DNA of 64,000 bases from Marisa cornuarietis (Eukaryota > Mollusca > Gastropoda > Architaenioglossa > Ampullariidae): NCBI GenBank assembly GCA_004794655.1, contig SMMW01000033.1, forward strand, positions 4,127,501 through 4,191,500, given 5' to 3'. Both the position numbers and the translations under genes were made by a program. The notes beneath the pieces were generated by a model. That model was not told the origin of the DNA and ran no database searches. It worked only from the letters and a program-made list of their open reading frames with translations. Each line of letters begins with the position of its first letter. The stretch's first letter is position 1. Shown here piece by piece: positions 50,697 to 61,150 of the stretch.

Positions 50697-51612
50697 TGAG
50701 AAAGAGAGAGAGAGCGGAGAAATCAAGAGTACCCGGAGAAAACCATTTACTTTGATTCTTGTTAACAGATTTCACATACAGAGAGATAGGTATGTCGGAG
50801 CCGAGATACGAATCCGCGACACCCGATTCTCACTGTCATGATGACAGGCGTGTTAGCCACTTGCGTATTTCGTGATTTTTAATGATGATTTTATAAGCTA
50901 TTGTAAGTACTAGCGTTCTGACTTACCATGCAATATACCATGGCTTCTCCCCTTGCTGAAAGCTAGCTCTTTCATCTGACATGTTCAGAGCCTGCCCTAG
51001 CGTCTCGAATTCTGTCTTGTACCTAAAGAACTGGCACTCATCTTCTACAGCTTCCAGCGATCCTTTTGTCTCTGTGTACAGTTGCTTGAAGAACTTAAAA
51101 CTAAATGTGGACATTGCAGTCCAGTTGGCGGCGGCATCTTTGATCAGCACGGGCACTCCTGAATACGCGTACTTTTCATAGAAGCTTTGCGAGGAAATGT
51201 TCCTCTCTTCTGGAACGCTGCGGAGCTCTCGACAGTTGTCGCAATCCATCTTGGGCTGGAAAATCACATCGGTGAGCGAGTTAGCGGAAACCACGCAGGG
51301 CGTGCGTCTTATGTAATCGTGGAGCAGCTCGTAACTAATGGCCAACATCCCTATAGAAACAGCGCTTAGAAGTACAATAACATGAGTGAAGTGAGCAGGG
51401 CTGGAGAGGGCATGACAGGTGCGGTCAAACAGTGAGGTGTTGGACGTCGTCTGACAACTAGTTTGAAATAACCCCTCGGCCAGCACTACTCGAAGCTGGT
51501 CATCGCTCACTCCCTTCTTCCGTGCAGAAGACCTCAGCTCGATGAACTTATCTGTAAATTTCTTCTTGTGAAAACTCCTTTGTCTGTCTCTCTCAGCACT
51601 TTCTTTGTTCAT
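48534..51612 (-). CDS. Single-pass membrane JmjC/cupin-like oxygenase (4 exons, 345 aa)
   Basis: Four minus-strand exons join in phase: 51612-50927, 49692-49557, 49283-49154 and 48619-48534 (TAG). The first 74 residues are polar and basic. A hydrophobic helix (HVIVLLSAVSIGMLAISYEL, about 76-96) is a likely signal anchor, placing the C-terminal domain in the lumen or outside. The rest resembles JmjC/cupin_8 proteins: a VPVLIKDAAANWTA entry segment, then the iron ligands His 274 and Asp 276 in GMHLDEVNRPSW (formed across the exon 2-3 join). GRKTWRL carries Lys 291, a likely 2-oxoglutarate contact. The distal ligand is His 327 in NMWFHSTFIHPG. These suggest an Fe(II)/2OG hydroxylase of unknown substrate. 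The protein ends 18 residues after the last ligand. I could not name an orthologue. Confidence 0.85.
49009..49121. repeat. Minisatellite with about 23-bp unit
   Basis: Five imperfect units of about 18-24 bp, the best being TTACATTACTAACGTTTGCATG, within the last intron of the JmjC gene. Confidence 0.8.
49420..49444. repeat. (AC)n microsatellite
   Basis: About 25 bp of uninterrupted AC in a JmjC gene intron. Confidence 0.95.
50655..50693. repeat. (AC)n microsatellite
   Basis: About 39 bp of uninterrupted AC in the first JmjC intron, followed by a GA-rich tract. Confidence 0.95.
50720..50862 (-). mobile_element. Degraded tRNA-derived SINE
   Basis: On the minus strand this reads as a tRNA-like head: GTGGCTAACACGCCTGTCAT resembles an A box, followed by CGGATTCGTATCTCGGCTCC, which is B-box-like. 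CTCCGGGTACTC near 50735 matches the body of the SINE at 39790. Truncated and diverged. Confidence 0.5.
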
Positions 51613-53206
51613 GGCTAATACAATCAGTTGAAGACGCAGTGGTGCTCAACGTTTTCGAGGCAACCGAAGTTGCGTGAAATCGGAATCGTCTGCTTCACTT
51701 CCTGGTCGGGACCTGTAAACAAAGATCGAGACTTTTATTATCTCTAGACTGAAGATTTCCCTACGAGCTCAGTGAAAAACGCGACAAATATCCGCAGAAA
51801 GACCACTGAGCACATATATGTGTGCTTACACAACCAGTTTCCAAAAAAATTATCATTTTAAATATGGTGAGCTCTTTCTGTGCAGTTGGTTGCATCAACT
51901 GATAAACAAAAGATTCTAACAAGTCTTTTCGTCTGTAAGCATGGATACATATTTTTATGTTTTATGTTGGTATGCTTTGTAAGTAAAATTGTAAACAATT
52001 CTCGGAGCAAACTTCCCCTTGATCAGTGTATTAATCACATATCCAAGTTATTTTTTATTACAATGTAAGTTATCATATAAAGGAAACATTTCAAATAAAT
52101 GATAAAGTTCACGACACTATATAAAGCATTCAATGATTTACATAGAAGATTAGCAAGGTACGTAATGTTCACTAAATTAATGATGAATATTTTTAAACAG
52201 TTTACATAAAAAGTGCATTTTATCAATGTCTTCTTTATCGCACACAAATATGTGTTTCCACATTCATGTTACCATCAGATCAGTCTCGGAGGTTTGGTGG
52301 CTAAGAGATACGAAAAGGGTCTGGGCCTGGAAACAACCCTGGGTACCATCGAAGCGCGGCTAGAAGTCTATAACCATATGAACTGGAGTAATTTAAAAGC
52401 TGTACTCGGCAACGAAGCAACAGAAGAGCTCGTAAGGGATTTCATAGTCTTCCTCGACATCAGCTTCGTGCACTTTTCGTTAGCTAAGAGCGCGGATAAA
52501 CGCAGTTTTGACACCAACAGCTCACATGACCTAGATTGGCCGTGCTCGTTTCAAACACATGCAACAGTTTACCTTGATATGCCGGGCTCCCTTGGAAAAG
52601 CGGTCTGAAATACTTCCTAGAATAAGTGAGCGAGCAATCCTAACTGGATGGCGAAAGCAAGCAAACAATGCCTAACTGGTTCGGTGGCTTTTTTTTTTTT
52701 TTGCAAGGGGTAAAGGGGCTGGACTAATCAGCCTAAGGGGAAAGGGGATACTCCGTTGGCTCGCTTCATCCATTTCGGCCCCTCACACCTAGTCACTCAC
52801 TAATTCTTACGTTCACACGCGTACACCCTGGCAACCGCGTTCATCCGAGTGTGCAAACACAAACCGATCGGGCACACAGTCGTACAACATATAAAATTAT
52901 AATTAATCAAAAGAATAAAAATTAAGTTAGGTTAAACACATAAAAATCAGCTCATACAATACTACTCAATATACATACACAATGACTAATCAAAACGCCG
53001 GTACAATTCACAAGTGTACAGCATCAAATATAGCCCTATACACACAGTATACATACGATCGGACACACTGTCCCTTCCCGACCACCCGTCCTCGAAACCA
53101 ATCTCGAACCGTCACTCCAGTTGTACACCTCTTACTCGTGATCACTCAGCCTCGCGCTGAAGAATAGAAGCGTCCTCTTCTACTTGCTCTTGATCCTCGA
53201 ATGCAC
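51613..53206. other. Region upstream of the JmjC gene, no gene recognised
   Basis: The JmjC promoter and 5' UTR should begin here. The 131-codon frame ending at 52608 has no family signature and is not called. From about 52690 there is a T-run followed by sequence rich in short CAC and ACA motifs that looks repeat-derived but could not be assigned. Confidence 0.35.
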
Positions 53207-53305
53207 CACGTTGTTGTTGTTTATTTAGTTGGAAAGTGCTTCCACCTTGCGGTGATTTCGCACGATGGGGGGGGGGGCGGAAGGGAGGGGGCGGAAACCG
53301 GAGTT
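53207..53305 (-). mobile_element. Truncated SINE copy
   Basis: Starts on the plus strand with GTTGTTGTTGTTTA (an AACAAC tail on the minus strand). It then has GAAAGTGCTTCCACCTTGCG and GATTTCGCAC, the complement of the 3' part of the SINE at 39790. Only the 3' part remains. Confidence 0.75.
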
Positions 53306-53895
53306 GACTATTCTCAGCAGACGGTACAAGTTGGTCTGGTGGCTAACACTTCCAGTCTCGCTGCCTTACACAGTTGTCTCCTCTCGTCGTCAGAGAAACC
53401 AACCTCTCGATTACACACCACTCTCCTTCTCTCCACAACCCTGGGGCTATATTCATGGACATCGGTTGAGTAACCGATGCTAAAGTTAACGACCGTTGGT
53501 TAGGGAACCGACGGTTAAAATCTAACCGACGCTAAGGCTACCGGTATATTCATGGGCAGGAAAGCATGCTCGGTTTCTAAACCGACGGTCTATTTTAGTC
53601 ACCGAGGATATCCCCGTCACTGCGCATGCGTTTACGAGTAATATGAGCTCTGAGAAAGCAAGATGGCGTGAAACCAGGATAAACAAATGCTCGCCGCGAG
53701 GTGCATGATGATGATGCTGGAAAACATTCTCAAAAATAGAAAAATGCAATAAGTACAAAATTAACATTTCGAAGCTGATTGTACAAAGTGTTGTCGCTGG
53801 GAGCGGTAACATGCATCAATGATGAAGTGCGGGAAAAATTTTACATTCTAAAACGGGAACGAGCCCGAGCGTCAGCGAGGAACAAACCGCGCAAT

Positions 53896-55945
53896 GGAGG
53901 GCTGTCACAAAACCTATGGCGACATTCTCGATGCAATTGTTGTGAAAGACACAGAGCTGGTGAAGGGAGTGAAAGGTGAGTAAACTTGCAAATGTAGACG
54001 CGAGTTACAAAATATAATATAAATTGAACTGTTGGCTGAGAGGGTAAAAAGTAATTAAAGCATCTTGTATCTTTATAATGGGCATTTGTTTTCTTTTGCA
54101 AATCATTTTCCCAATGATCATGCAACAAGTGACTGTACCAATGCTTACAAATATAAACTTTGTCAACAGAAGTGACATATGTTAAAGATGATGGTATCTA
54201 ATTCAATAAATTACTGATCAAGCAAGCATGTATACATTTATCTTTTTGTGCTTTTTATTCTTGTGGTAACATAATTTAAAAACTAGGCTTGATATACTAA
54301 TGTTTACATTACGCAGTGAAATTTTAAATGCATTTACAGTATTTTTTTTTCCGGTTCAATCAGGGGGTGGACATGATGTATTTAAAGGAAGCCAGACTTC
54401 AGGATGCAGTGAATTATGTGAGTTTTTTTTATTTAAATAACTGGATTCCAGGACATTGTGGTATCAACATTAGTTAAACTTTCTCTGAGCTGTTGCCTTT
54501 GCCTGCTGTTTTATTCATGCACCAGTAGAATGAAGATGATGATGATGATGACTGTAGTGCTAGGCTGCAAGTTTTGTTACAACTGTACAGCTTGTACACA
54601 CTGAGTTTATAGGGGAAGTGTAGTTACTGTGAATATAACTACAGCTTTAAGTACACATCATTGTGCATATAAACATTGATACTTTGTACCTGTGCTGTGG
54701 CTGGAAGAAAGCCACTTAGTAATCACTTATGACAATTTTTAAAAATAAAAGAGTTTCTATTTGCCCATTTATTTCATAGAAGAAATAAACTAGTAAACAA
54801 CAGTAATTACAAATATTTTTGTGATGAAATCACCTTTTTCAGTTTAATGAACAATGCATTCAAGTCTTACATACAGAAAACTTTTGGTCTTGCTCATGAT
54901 ATAACATGTACACATTTATTGCAGTCCTTGATGAGAACTTAATGGAAAATTCAGGCAACAGCGTGACCCTGATGGACACTTTTCAACTTCAGAACAAAGG
55001 CATGTATACAATGCAGCACAGTAGAAGCCTTTGGCCATGGGACACATGCACACTTTCAAACACAAAAGACTTTTGCACACCAACAAAATCGTGATTGAAT
55101 GGGAAGGCCACCATATTTCTGAAATTCTTATAAGTAGCATGTGCATGCAAACTTGCGAGGAAATGGAAACACATCAACGAGAACACTGCGATGGAGCCTC
55201 TCAAAATAAAGATTAATGGCATATAAATTCACCACACCACATGTTGGATTGGTTTCTAAATACAAATATTAACACAAACTGCTTGCACTACTTTTTTCAA
55301 ACCAATAGTCATATGCATCAAGAGTGACCAAGGGGATGGCAATGGGCAGGCTAGTGCACTGTTGCTAATAAGCTGCTATGTAAAAAATGTTGTTACAGGC
55401 ATAACAGATATTAGACCTGTGGCTAATTCAACACCAAGAATGGGCTGTGCTGGATCACACAAAAAGGAGTGTCTTGCTGCATCTTTTTCAGTTCCCGGTA
55501 TGTCACATTTGCTCAAGCTGCCTTCATTTTTAACAGGCTTTTTGTGTTTTCAAAATGCAGCAGGCTTTCCAATAATAGGAACTTAAAAGACCGAAGAATA
55601 AAAAAAATTTGAAGAAGTCCTTAAGTCCTTAAATACCTGAAATCAATTTCTAGAAGAAAAGTTCAAAATTGATGATCTTGATCTGATGGTACCTGCACAC
55701 CCATATTTTCTTACATTTTATAGAGTTTACAGAACTACATTTCCCATTGTGGTTGTCTTCTTGCAGAGTCTTCTGAAGCATGTCAAATTGTTGAGGTGCA
55801 GATCCATCACCTACCAAAGACACTATCTGAGTAACCACTGAATGATAATGATGAAACACAGATCCCACCATGTCAAACACCTGTGGAACCACCTCAACAG
55901 CAGCAGAATGCACCTGCAAAAGACCAAAAGCAGGAAAGACCTAAA
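53896..55945 (+). pseudogene. Decayed accessory gene of the Harbinger element
   Basis: Possible plus-strand exons lie in the left half of the transposon. An ATG at 53896 opens MEGCHKTYGDILDAIVVKDT and reaches a GTGAGT donor at about 53975. A segment near 54365 and one near 54925 (LDENLMENSGNSVTL) could follow in phase. A last one near 55770 reads SSEACQIVEVQIHH, then after a stop VEPPQQQQNAPAKDQKQ. Harbinger elements normally carry a Myb/SANT-type gene beside the transposase, which fits the position and orientation, but no Myb domain was recognised. Confidence 0.3.
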
Positions 55946-56044
55946 AACATATGCCACTCAAGTGAAAGCTGAAGAAAAGACTAAGTACAGGAAGTGAAAA
56001 AACCCATTTGTGATCTACATATTTAAAGTCTTGTGTTACACTGA

Positions 56045-57609
56045 TGTAGCGTACAAGGGGGTACAGCAGTTGAATATTGTTTTGTTCGACACACAGGTGT
56101 GCCTTGGTTTGACACTGCCACGCTGGAAGTCACGAGAACTTGAAAGTCTCGGTTTTTACCTTATTTCACGTGCGAGCAGAGCAGAGCTCCATCCGTCCAG
56201 GTGGTTAGGGTGTCTTGTTTTTCTGTCGCGGTCATGCGAGTTGCATGAGAAAATTGAGGTTTTGGATATTTTAAAATTTTATGTGTGGGGCAGGCTTAGC
56301 TCACCTTGTGGCGATGTAAACAAGGGTGGGTATATTAGACCCGACATTTAGCAAGTAGGATAATGCTCGATTTGGATGATCGATATTACGGCAATCCTGG
56401 TGTGTTGCTGCTGTGTGCTGTCACTGACGGGGGTGCAGTCTTCATTCAGGCCTACCAGTCGTCATAGTGTATGTCGACGTGAGGCGCTAGAGAGAGCGCT
56501 GGTTAGTGACAAGAGTTGTCACCGTACTTACTGGTATTCAAGCCGAGGGCTGGGATTCTACTACCGGTACAGTACAGAAAGAACTTTTGCTGAAATCTGG
56601 ATACAGGCGTCTGAGAACTTATCTGACGTAAACAGAGGGACTCCGCCGAGAGCGTGGAAGGCTGTGGGAAACTACGGGTTTTGACGGCTGGAGCTGGCGC
56701 ATAGACGGCCTGTGGTTCGGCAAAGACGAGTGAAAGGGTGTCCGCGTATCTCCAAGGTGGGGAGGAGCATCCGATACAGAGAGGCTGAATGACTGACTTG
56801 CGTGGGGGCGATATCCTACAGACGATATCCGAAGTTTCCGGAGGTCCACTGACTTGAGGCAGAGGCATGAGCTTCCGATGATCTAACACCAGAAGAACAT
56901 CCCCAACGAAGTAAGACTTTGATTAAGGTAGAGTGACGCACCAGATGTCCTCCCTGTATAACTCATACGTGAGGAGTTGCTAAAATATTTGTAAAAAGAA
57001 ATAACTTGAACTTTAAAAGAAAAAGGGTCAAGTGGAGAACTTTGTGTTTACGCTTCGGGTCCAGAGTGGGGAAGAAATTAAGCACGCGTAGGAAGACGGA
57101 TAGGTTATCCTTACTGAGGAGGTGATAAGGCCTAGGGTGTGCTACCCATTCTGACTCTGTTGTTAGAACCAAGTATTTGTGTGTTGGTGCCGAGGGCACT
57201 GTCCCTGAAAGACATTTCTTCATATTTTTGTTTTGATATACCTGTTAGACACTATTGTTTGTCAACAATTGCTCCTTGTGTATGCCTATTTATTGTTTAC
57301 GTCAGCTTGAGCGGCGTAATAATTACAGAAAGAGAGGGATTTTCAGGCTACGTCTAGCCGTGGGAGTTTAAAGAAATGCTAAATATCATGTTTGACTAAC
57401 TGCTCGTGTTAACTACTGATGCTTTGCCTTGTATAGAGCAGTACTGAGCATATTTCTTTGTGTATTTAAATTGTGAATTTTGTGGTCAATAAGTATTTGT
57501 CTCTTTGAGGGACGTTCTACACCAGAGTGGTCATTTGTTGATTGTGTTGAGTTAACGAATGCGCATGTCTGCGGATGACTTGTCGTGTGTATGCGGGTGA
57601 TCCGTGACA
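56045..57609. mobile_element. Solo LTR with 5-bp target duplication
   Basis: A 1565-bp block starts TGTAGCGTAC and ends TCCGTGACA, giving the TG...CA ends of an LTR. It is flanked by exact direct repeats ACTGA (56040-56044 and 57610-57614). There is no integrase, reverse transcriptase or second LTR, so it is best read as a solo LTR left by recombination. It interrupts the Harbinger element and is therefore younger. Open frames inside it match nothing known. Confidence 0.75.
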
Positions 57610-57753
57610 ACTGAACAGACACAAGACTGAACTCATAAAGCTGAAAATACTGACACTGAAAAATGAGATGAAAACTGTTCATACAGCAGATGTGTATACG
57701 TCTGCAAGTGCCAAATAAAAACTACTACCAATTATTTTTGTTCATGTGATGCA

Positions 57754-57755
<2 letters not shown>

Positions 57756-57802
<47 letters not shown>
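57756..57802. repeat. (TG)n microsatellite
   Basis: About 47 bp of uninterrupted TG next to the transposase remnant. Confidence 0.95.
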
Positions 57803-57805
<3 letters not shown>

Positions 57806-57810
57806 CCTTA

Positions 57811-59275
57811 AAAGTACATGTTGATCACCCTCTGTCGCTCGGCTTTTCCTGCAGCTATATGTGCCTGTTCAGATGCATGTTGGTTGCCATCATCATTGTC
57901 ATCAGCATCATCATGTGAAGAGTTAGCATTGTTGCCCTCATCACAGTCGGGCTCAGGCAGGATGTGCAGCATGAAACATACTGTGATAACACCATAGGCC
58001 TTTGCAGGGGATAGCTGAAGCTTTCTAAGGTAGCTCCATCTCTTCTTGCACCCTCCAATGGCACGTTCCAGAGTGGAACATGTGGAGGTATGACTAATGT
58101 TATACTGCTGCTCTGACCTTGTCAAAGGATTTATGATGTGTTAGCACCCACGTTCTCAGCATGTAGCCAGAATCACTGAGGAGATATCCTCTGACAGGCT
58201 GATTTGCTTGCTTTATGCCATCAAAGATCTCAGATTCCCTTAGGTCCCTGGCATCATGCACACTGCCAGGCTACTTTGTAACAACATCAATAAATATCAT
58301 ATCTGCATCACAGATTACCTGCAAAACAACAAAAAATTATGTTACAAATCTCCACCCTAAAATTTAGTTGATTATTTTCTATTTTGATATGGCATCTACT
58401 ATTATACTGTTATGCAACTGTGCATCTTTTTCACTACCTCACTCACAGAGTCTGGATGTGAATGATTACCCAATAAATTTATACTGACATGGTATTTTAA
58501 AAGTTTTTAATTACCATTTCACAGTTTGTATGTAATTGTATATTACATAATTTTTATTTAGGCAGATGTCTCATCTCTGATGCTGGCTGGTGGGATACGT
58601 GTCAGAAATCAAGTAAAAAACTTTAATGACCGGAATGTGAAATGCATTATATGAAAATCCTGACTAAGTGGTGACTCAAAATATAAAGACTACAGGAATA
58701 TTCACTAAGTTGCTACCTGTTGACACAACAACAACAACAAAATTATTATGCTGGCAAAAAAAAAAAAAAAGCCAAAGAAATTTTAAGCGGGAAAAAATTA
58801 ATTGCACTCACCTGCACATTAATGGAAGCATATTCTTCCTATTTACATATTCGTGCTCGTTTGCATAGAATTTTTCTTTCTGCAGCTCTGCTTCATCTTG
58901 ATTCAGAAAACGAATCCACTGTGGTATAAGACTGAGCAGAGCTTGTGTCAAAGTATTTATATGGTCCTTGATGCTGTTGGCTGGCTCACATTTAAAAGTT
59001 ACCCGCAAACATCTTGGAAACGTCCTGTGGCATATAACTTTACTGCTATGCAAACTTAATTGTAGTACTAGAGGTAGTGCACCACGGCGGTTCGAATGTA
59101 CAATTTGATTTTCAATAGCATCTGTGAGGCTGAGAATGTGATGTCTGCTAAATCTAAACTTGCACAACAGTTCAGTATCGTCGTATTTATCAATAGTATT
59201 AATCATATCCCGAAAAACACTCTCTTTCCTCAAAAGACGCCTCTGTTTTGCTCAGAACAAAATAATCGCCGCCAT
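57811..59275 (-). pseudogene. HARBI1-like transposase pseudogene
   Basis: Minus-strand pieces in order: start codon near 59275, MAAIILF followed by a stop. Then RKESVFRDMINTIDKYDD and CKFRFSRHHILSLTDAIENQ near 59150. FYANEHEYVNRKN near 58840 shows a deletion exactly where GxIDGTHI, carrying the first catalytic Asp, should be. A second exon near 58317 begins VICDADMIFIDVV (second Asp) and continues with GSVHDARDLRESEIF and LLSDSGY, with an in-frame TAG before the GSVHD part. A last piece near 58080 has HTSTCSTLERAIGGCKKRW (catalytic Glu), ending at about 57811. With D1 lost and stops present it cannot be active. Confidence 0.85.
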
Positions 59276-59599
59276 CTTTAACCATCGGTTTCGACTCTTA
59301 GCGGAGGGGGTCACCACCGTTAAGTTAACGACAGTTAGAGGCCATCGGTTAGCGCAGATTTGAGCCCATGAATACGCTGTTTTCGCGCTAACCGACGATT
59401 AGTCACGTGACCGCTCATCGGTTAAGGCTTAACCGACGTCCATGAATATAAGCCCTATAACACAAGTACCACCAAGTAGTGATATACGTCCTAACTGACC
59501 TAACAGAACGCCCCAACCCCCTTTCTCAGATTGCTGCATGTGACTGACAATCACCCAGAGTGCGACGTCTCTGCTGGAAATCGAGGAAAAGGTGACGAA

Positions 59600-59826
59600 T
59601 TGTTGTTGTTGTTTAGTTAGGAAAGTGCTTCCACCTTGCGGCGATTTCACACTATGGGGCGAAAGGGAGGGGAGAGGAAACCTGAGTACTTGGAGAACCC
59701 CCCCCCCGGCGCCGCGAACAGGTCTACAGGTGCCACAAACAGAGTGTCCCGAGACGATGATCTGAACCCTGAGCCGTTCACTGCAATGGTGACAAGCGAG
59801 TGTTCACTTACACTTCCGGGGCCCCA
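59600..59826 (-). mobile_element. Full-length SINE copy, minus strand
   Basis: The complement of the SINE at 39790. The tail GTTGTTGTTGTT and GAAAGTGCTTCCACCTTGCG are at the left, and the tRNA-like head (complement of ACTCGCTTGTCACCATTGCA) is at the right, ending near 59825. An inner C-run (59700-59708) is expanded. No clear target duplication. Confidence 0.8.
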
Positions 59827-59851
59827 TGACCAGCGACTTACTCATAGAAGT

Positions 59852-59918
59852 TGTTGTTGTTGTTGGCTTGGGAAAGTGCTTCCACCGAAAGGCGATTTCG
59901 CACTGTGGGGGGGGGGGG
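59852..59918 (-). mobile_element. Short SINE copy with 9-bp target duplication
   Basis: Truncated copy of the same SINE family, with TTGTTGTTGTTG tail, GAAAGTGCTTCCACC and GGCGATTTCGCACTGTG, ending in a G-run. Flanked by exact repeats CATAGAAGT (59843-59851 and 59919-59927). Confidence 0.8.
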
Positions 59919-59939
59919 CATAGAAGTCTGTGACTCTGA

Positions 59940-61150
59940 CTAGACCACGTGACCCATCTAAACCCAATCTACCTACTCTGACCTATCACTTTGACTAAAG
60001 TACCCGCACAGTCGTCAAGCTTTAACGCTCAGCACCGACGACCGGTCGGTAGCAATGAAAACAACCACTATTGTCCCGCGCTAAGTATACCTGTGGTTCT
60101 TGACGTCCGGTCGCGGCCGGTCTTCCTTCTCAGGGCGGTCCCTTGTGATAATAATAATAATAGTGAAGATTTTTATAGCGCATATTCACACTCATAGAGA
60201 GCATGCTCTTAGCGCTTAAAACGAGGAAGAGACGTGGACTAAGTAGACACAGAACAAAGGGGACGAAAGAAAACGACAGTACTGACGAAACAGAAAACAT
60301 TAAAAGGCATCAAGTAACAGGAACAGAAAAATATAGTGATTCTGCGAGAAAGATGGGTAAAGTAGCAAGAGGGAAGGGGCGGGGTTAAGAAGGACGAGCA
60401 TTGTGCGGACTGTGTTAGGAGAAATGCTCAAGGAAGAGGTGCGTTTTCAGTGCAGATTTGAAAGATTCAGTTGTAGGAAGGTGGCGGATATGGAAAGGAA
60501 GAGAGTTCCATTGTTTTGCAGCACAGTAGCCAAAAGTCCTGTGACCATATGTTGTTGTTCTGGTGACAGGAACAGTTAGGATACGGTCGTCAGACGAAGA
60601 GCGTAGTTGTCTGGACGGAGAGTAAGGGATGAGAAGTTCAGAGAAATAGTCAGGACAGGAGCCAGCAAAGAAATTAAAACACAGCACAGACAGTTTGTAC
60701 TGAATGCGAGAACGGATGGGTAGCCAGTGTAGAAAACGAAGGAGAGGAGTGACATGGTCCCGTTTCCTTGCTCTAAGCACCAGACGCGCAGCAGAGTTCT
60801 GTACTCTCTGGAGTCTCTGAATGAGGTAGTCAGGGCAGCCTGCCAGCAAGGAGTTGCAGTAGTCAAGTCGAGAAAGAACAAACGCACAGACAAGAGTGTT
60901 GGTAGCGCGTGTAGAGAGAAAGTGACGGATAGCAATTTCTTAGTGATAACGGCCGTCCCTCCTTCCGACCTAACCCCTGCGCCAGGTCCATCTGACATAA
61001 CCCAAATCCCAGGCCCAACTAATACTAGGGGCGACAACCGCGATGAAACACTTAGCTCCATTGTCCCCGCGACGGCCTGGTATTGCCGAAGGCAATCGCG
61101 ATCCCTCAATAATTACATTTGGAACTCGACCATTTTGCTCTGGCCTTGAA
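59940..61150 (+). repeat. LTR-like repeat, split by a LINE
   Basis: The left part (59940-60144) is clearly related, in the opposite orientation, to the block at 8630-9254. Shared motifs include ACCGACGACC, GTAGCAATGAAAACAA, CACTATTGTCC and CGGTCTTCC. The right part resumes at about 60950 with AACGGCCGTCCCTCC and continues to about 61150. A second ATGAAACACTTAGCTCCATTGTCC-like stretch near 61042 suggests an internal duplication. Termini are not defined. Confidence 0.5.
60152..60942 (-). mobile_element. CR1/L2-like LINE, 5'-truncated, 7-bp target duplication
   Basis: On the minus strand an almost intact frame encodes the C-terminus of an L2/CR1-type reverse transcriptase: LSRLDYCNSLLAGCPDYL, QRVQNSAARLVLRARKRDHV, LHWLPIRSRIQYKL, then KQWNSLPFHIRHLPTTESFK and a stop at about 60418. 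A 3' UTR with AAGCGCTAAGAGCATGC follows, ending in a TTATTATTA tail. Exact GTGATAA repeats flank it (60145-60151 and 60943-60949). The open frame suggests a fairly recent insertion. The same 3' end is found at 17019-17155. Confidence 0.85.

Larger units (their letters stand above)
53443..59456. mobile_element. 6-kb PIF/Harbinger transposon with nested insertion
   Basis: The left end GGGGCTATATTCATGGAC and right end GTCCATGAATATAAGCCCT are inverted repeats. The similarity continues inward through CGGTT...AACCGATG palindromes and a second internal TATTCATGGGC. The minus-strand right half carries a decayed HARBI1-like transposase. The plus-strand left half carries a split reading frame that may be the accessory DNA-binding protein. 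A solo LTR is nested at 56045-57609. The 3-bp target duplication expected for the superfamily was not clear, so the borders may be off by a few bases. Confidence 0.8.

Noticed and set aside
52213..52608. 131-codon plus-strand frame upstream of the JmjC gene
   Set aside because: The first third is AT-rich with no credible start; the rest shows no recognised motif and lies in repeat-like DNA.
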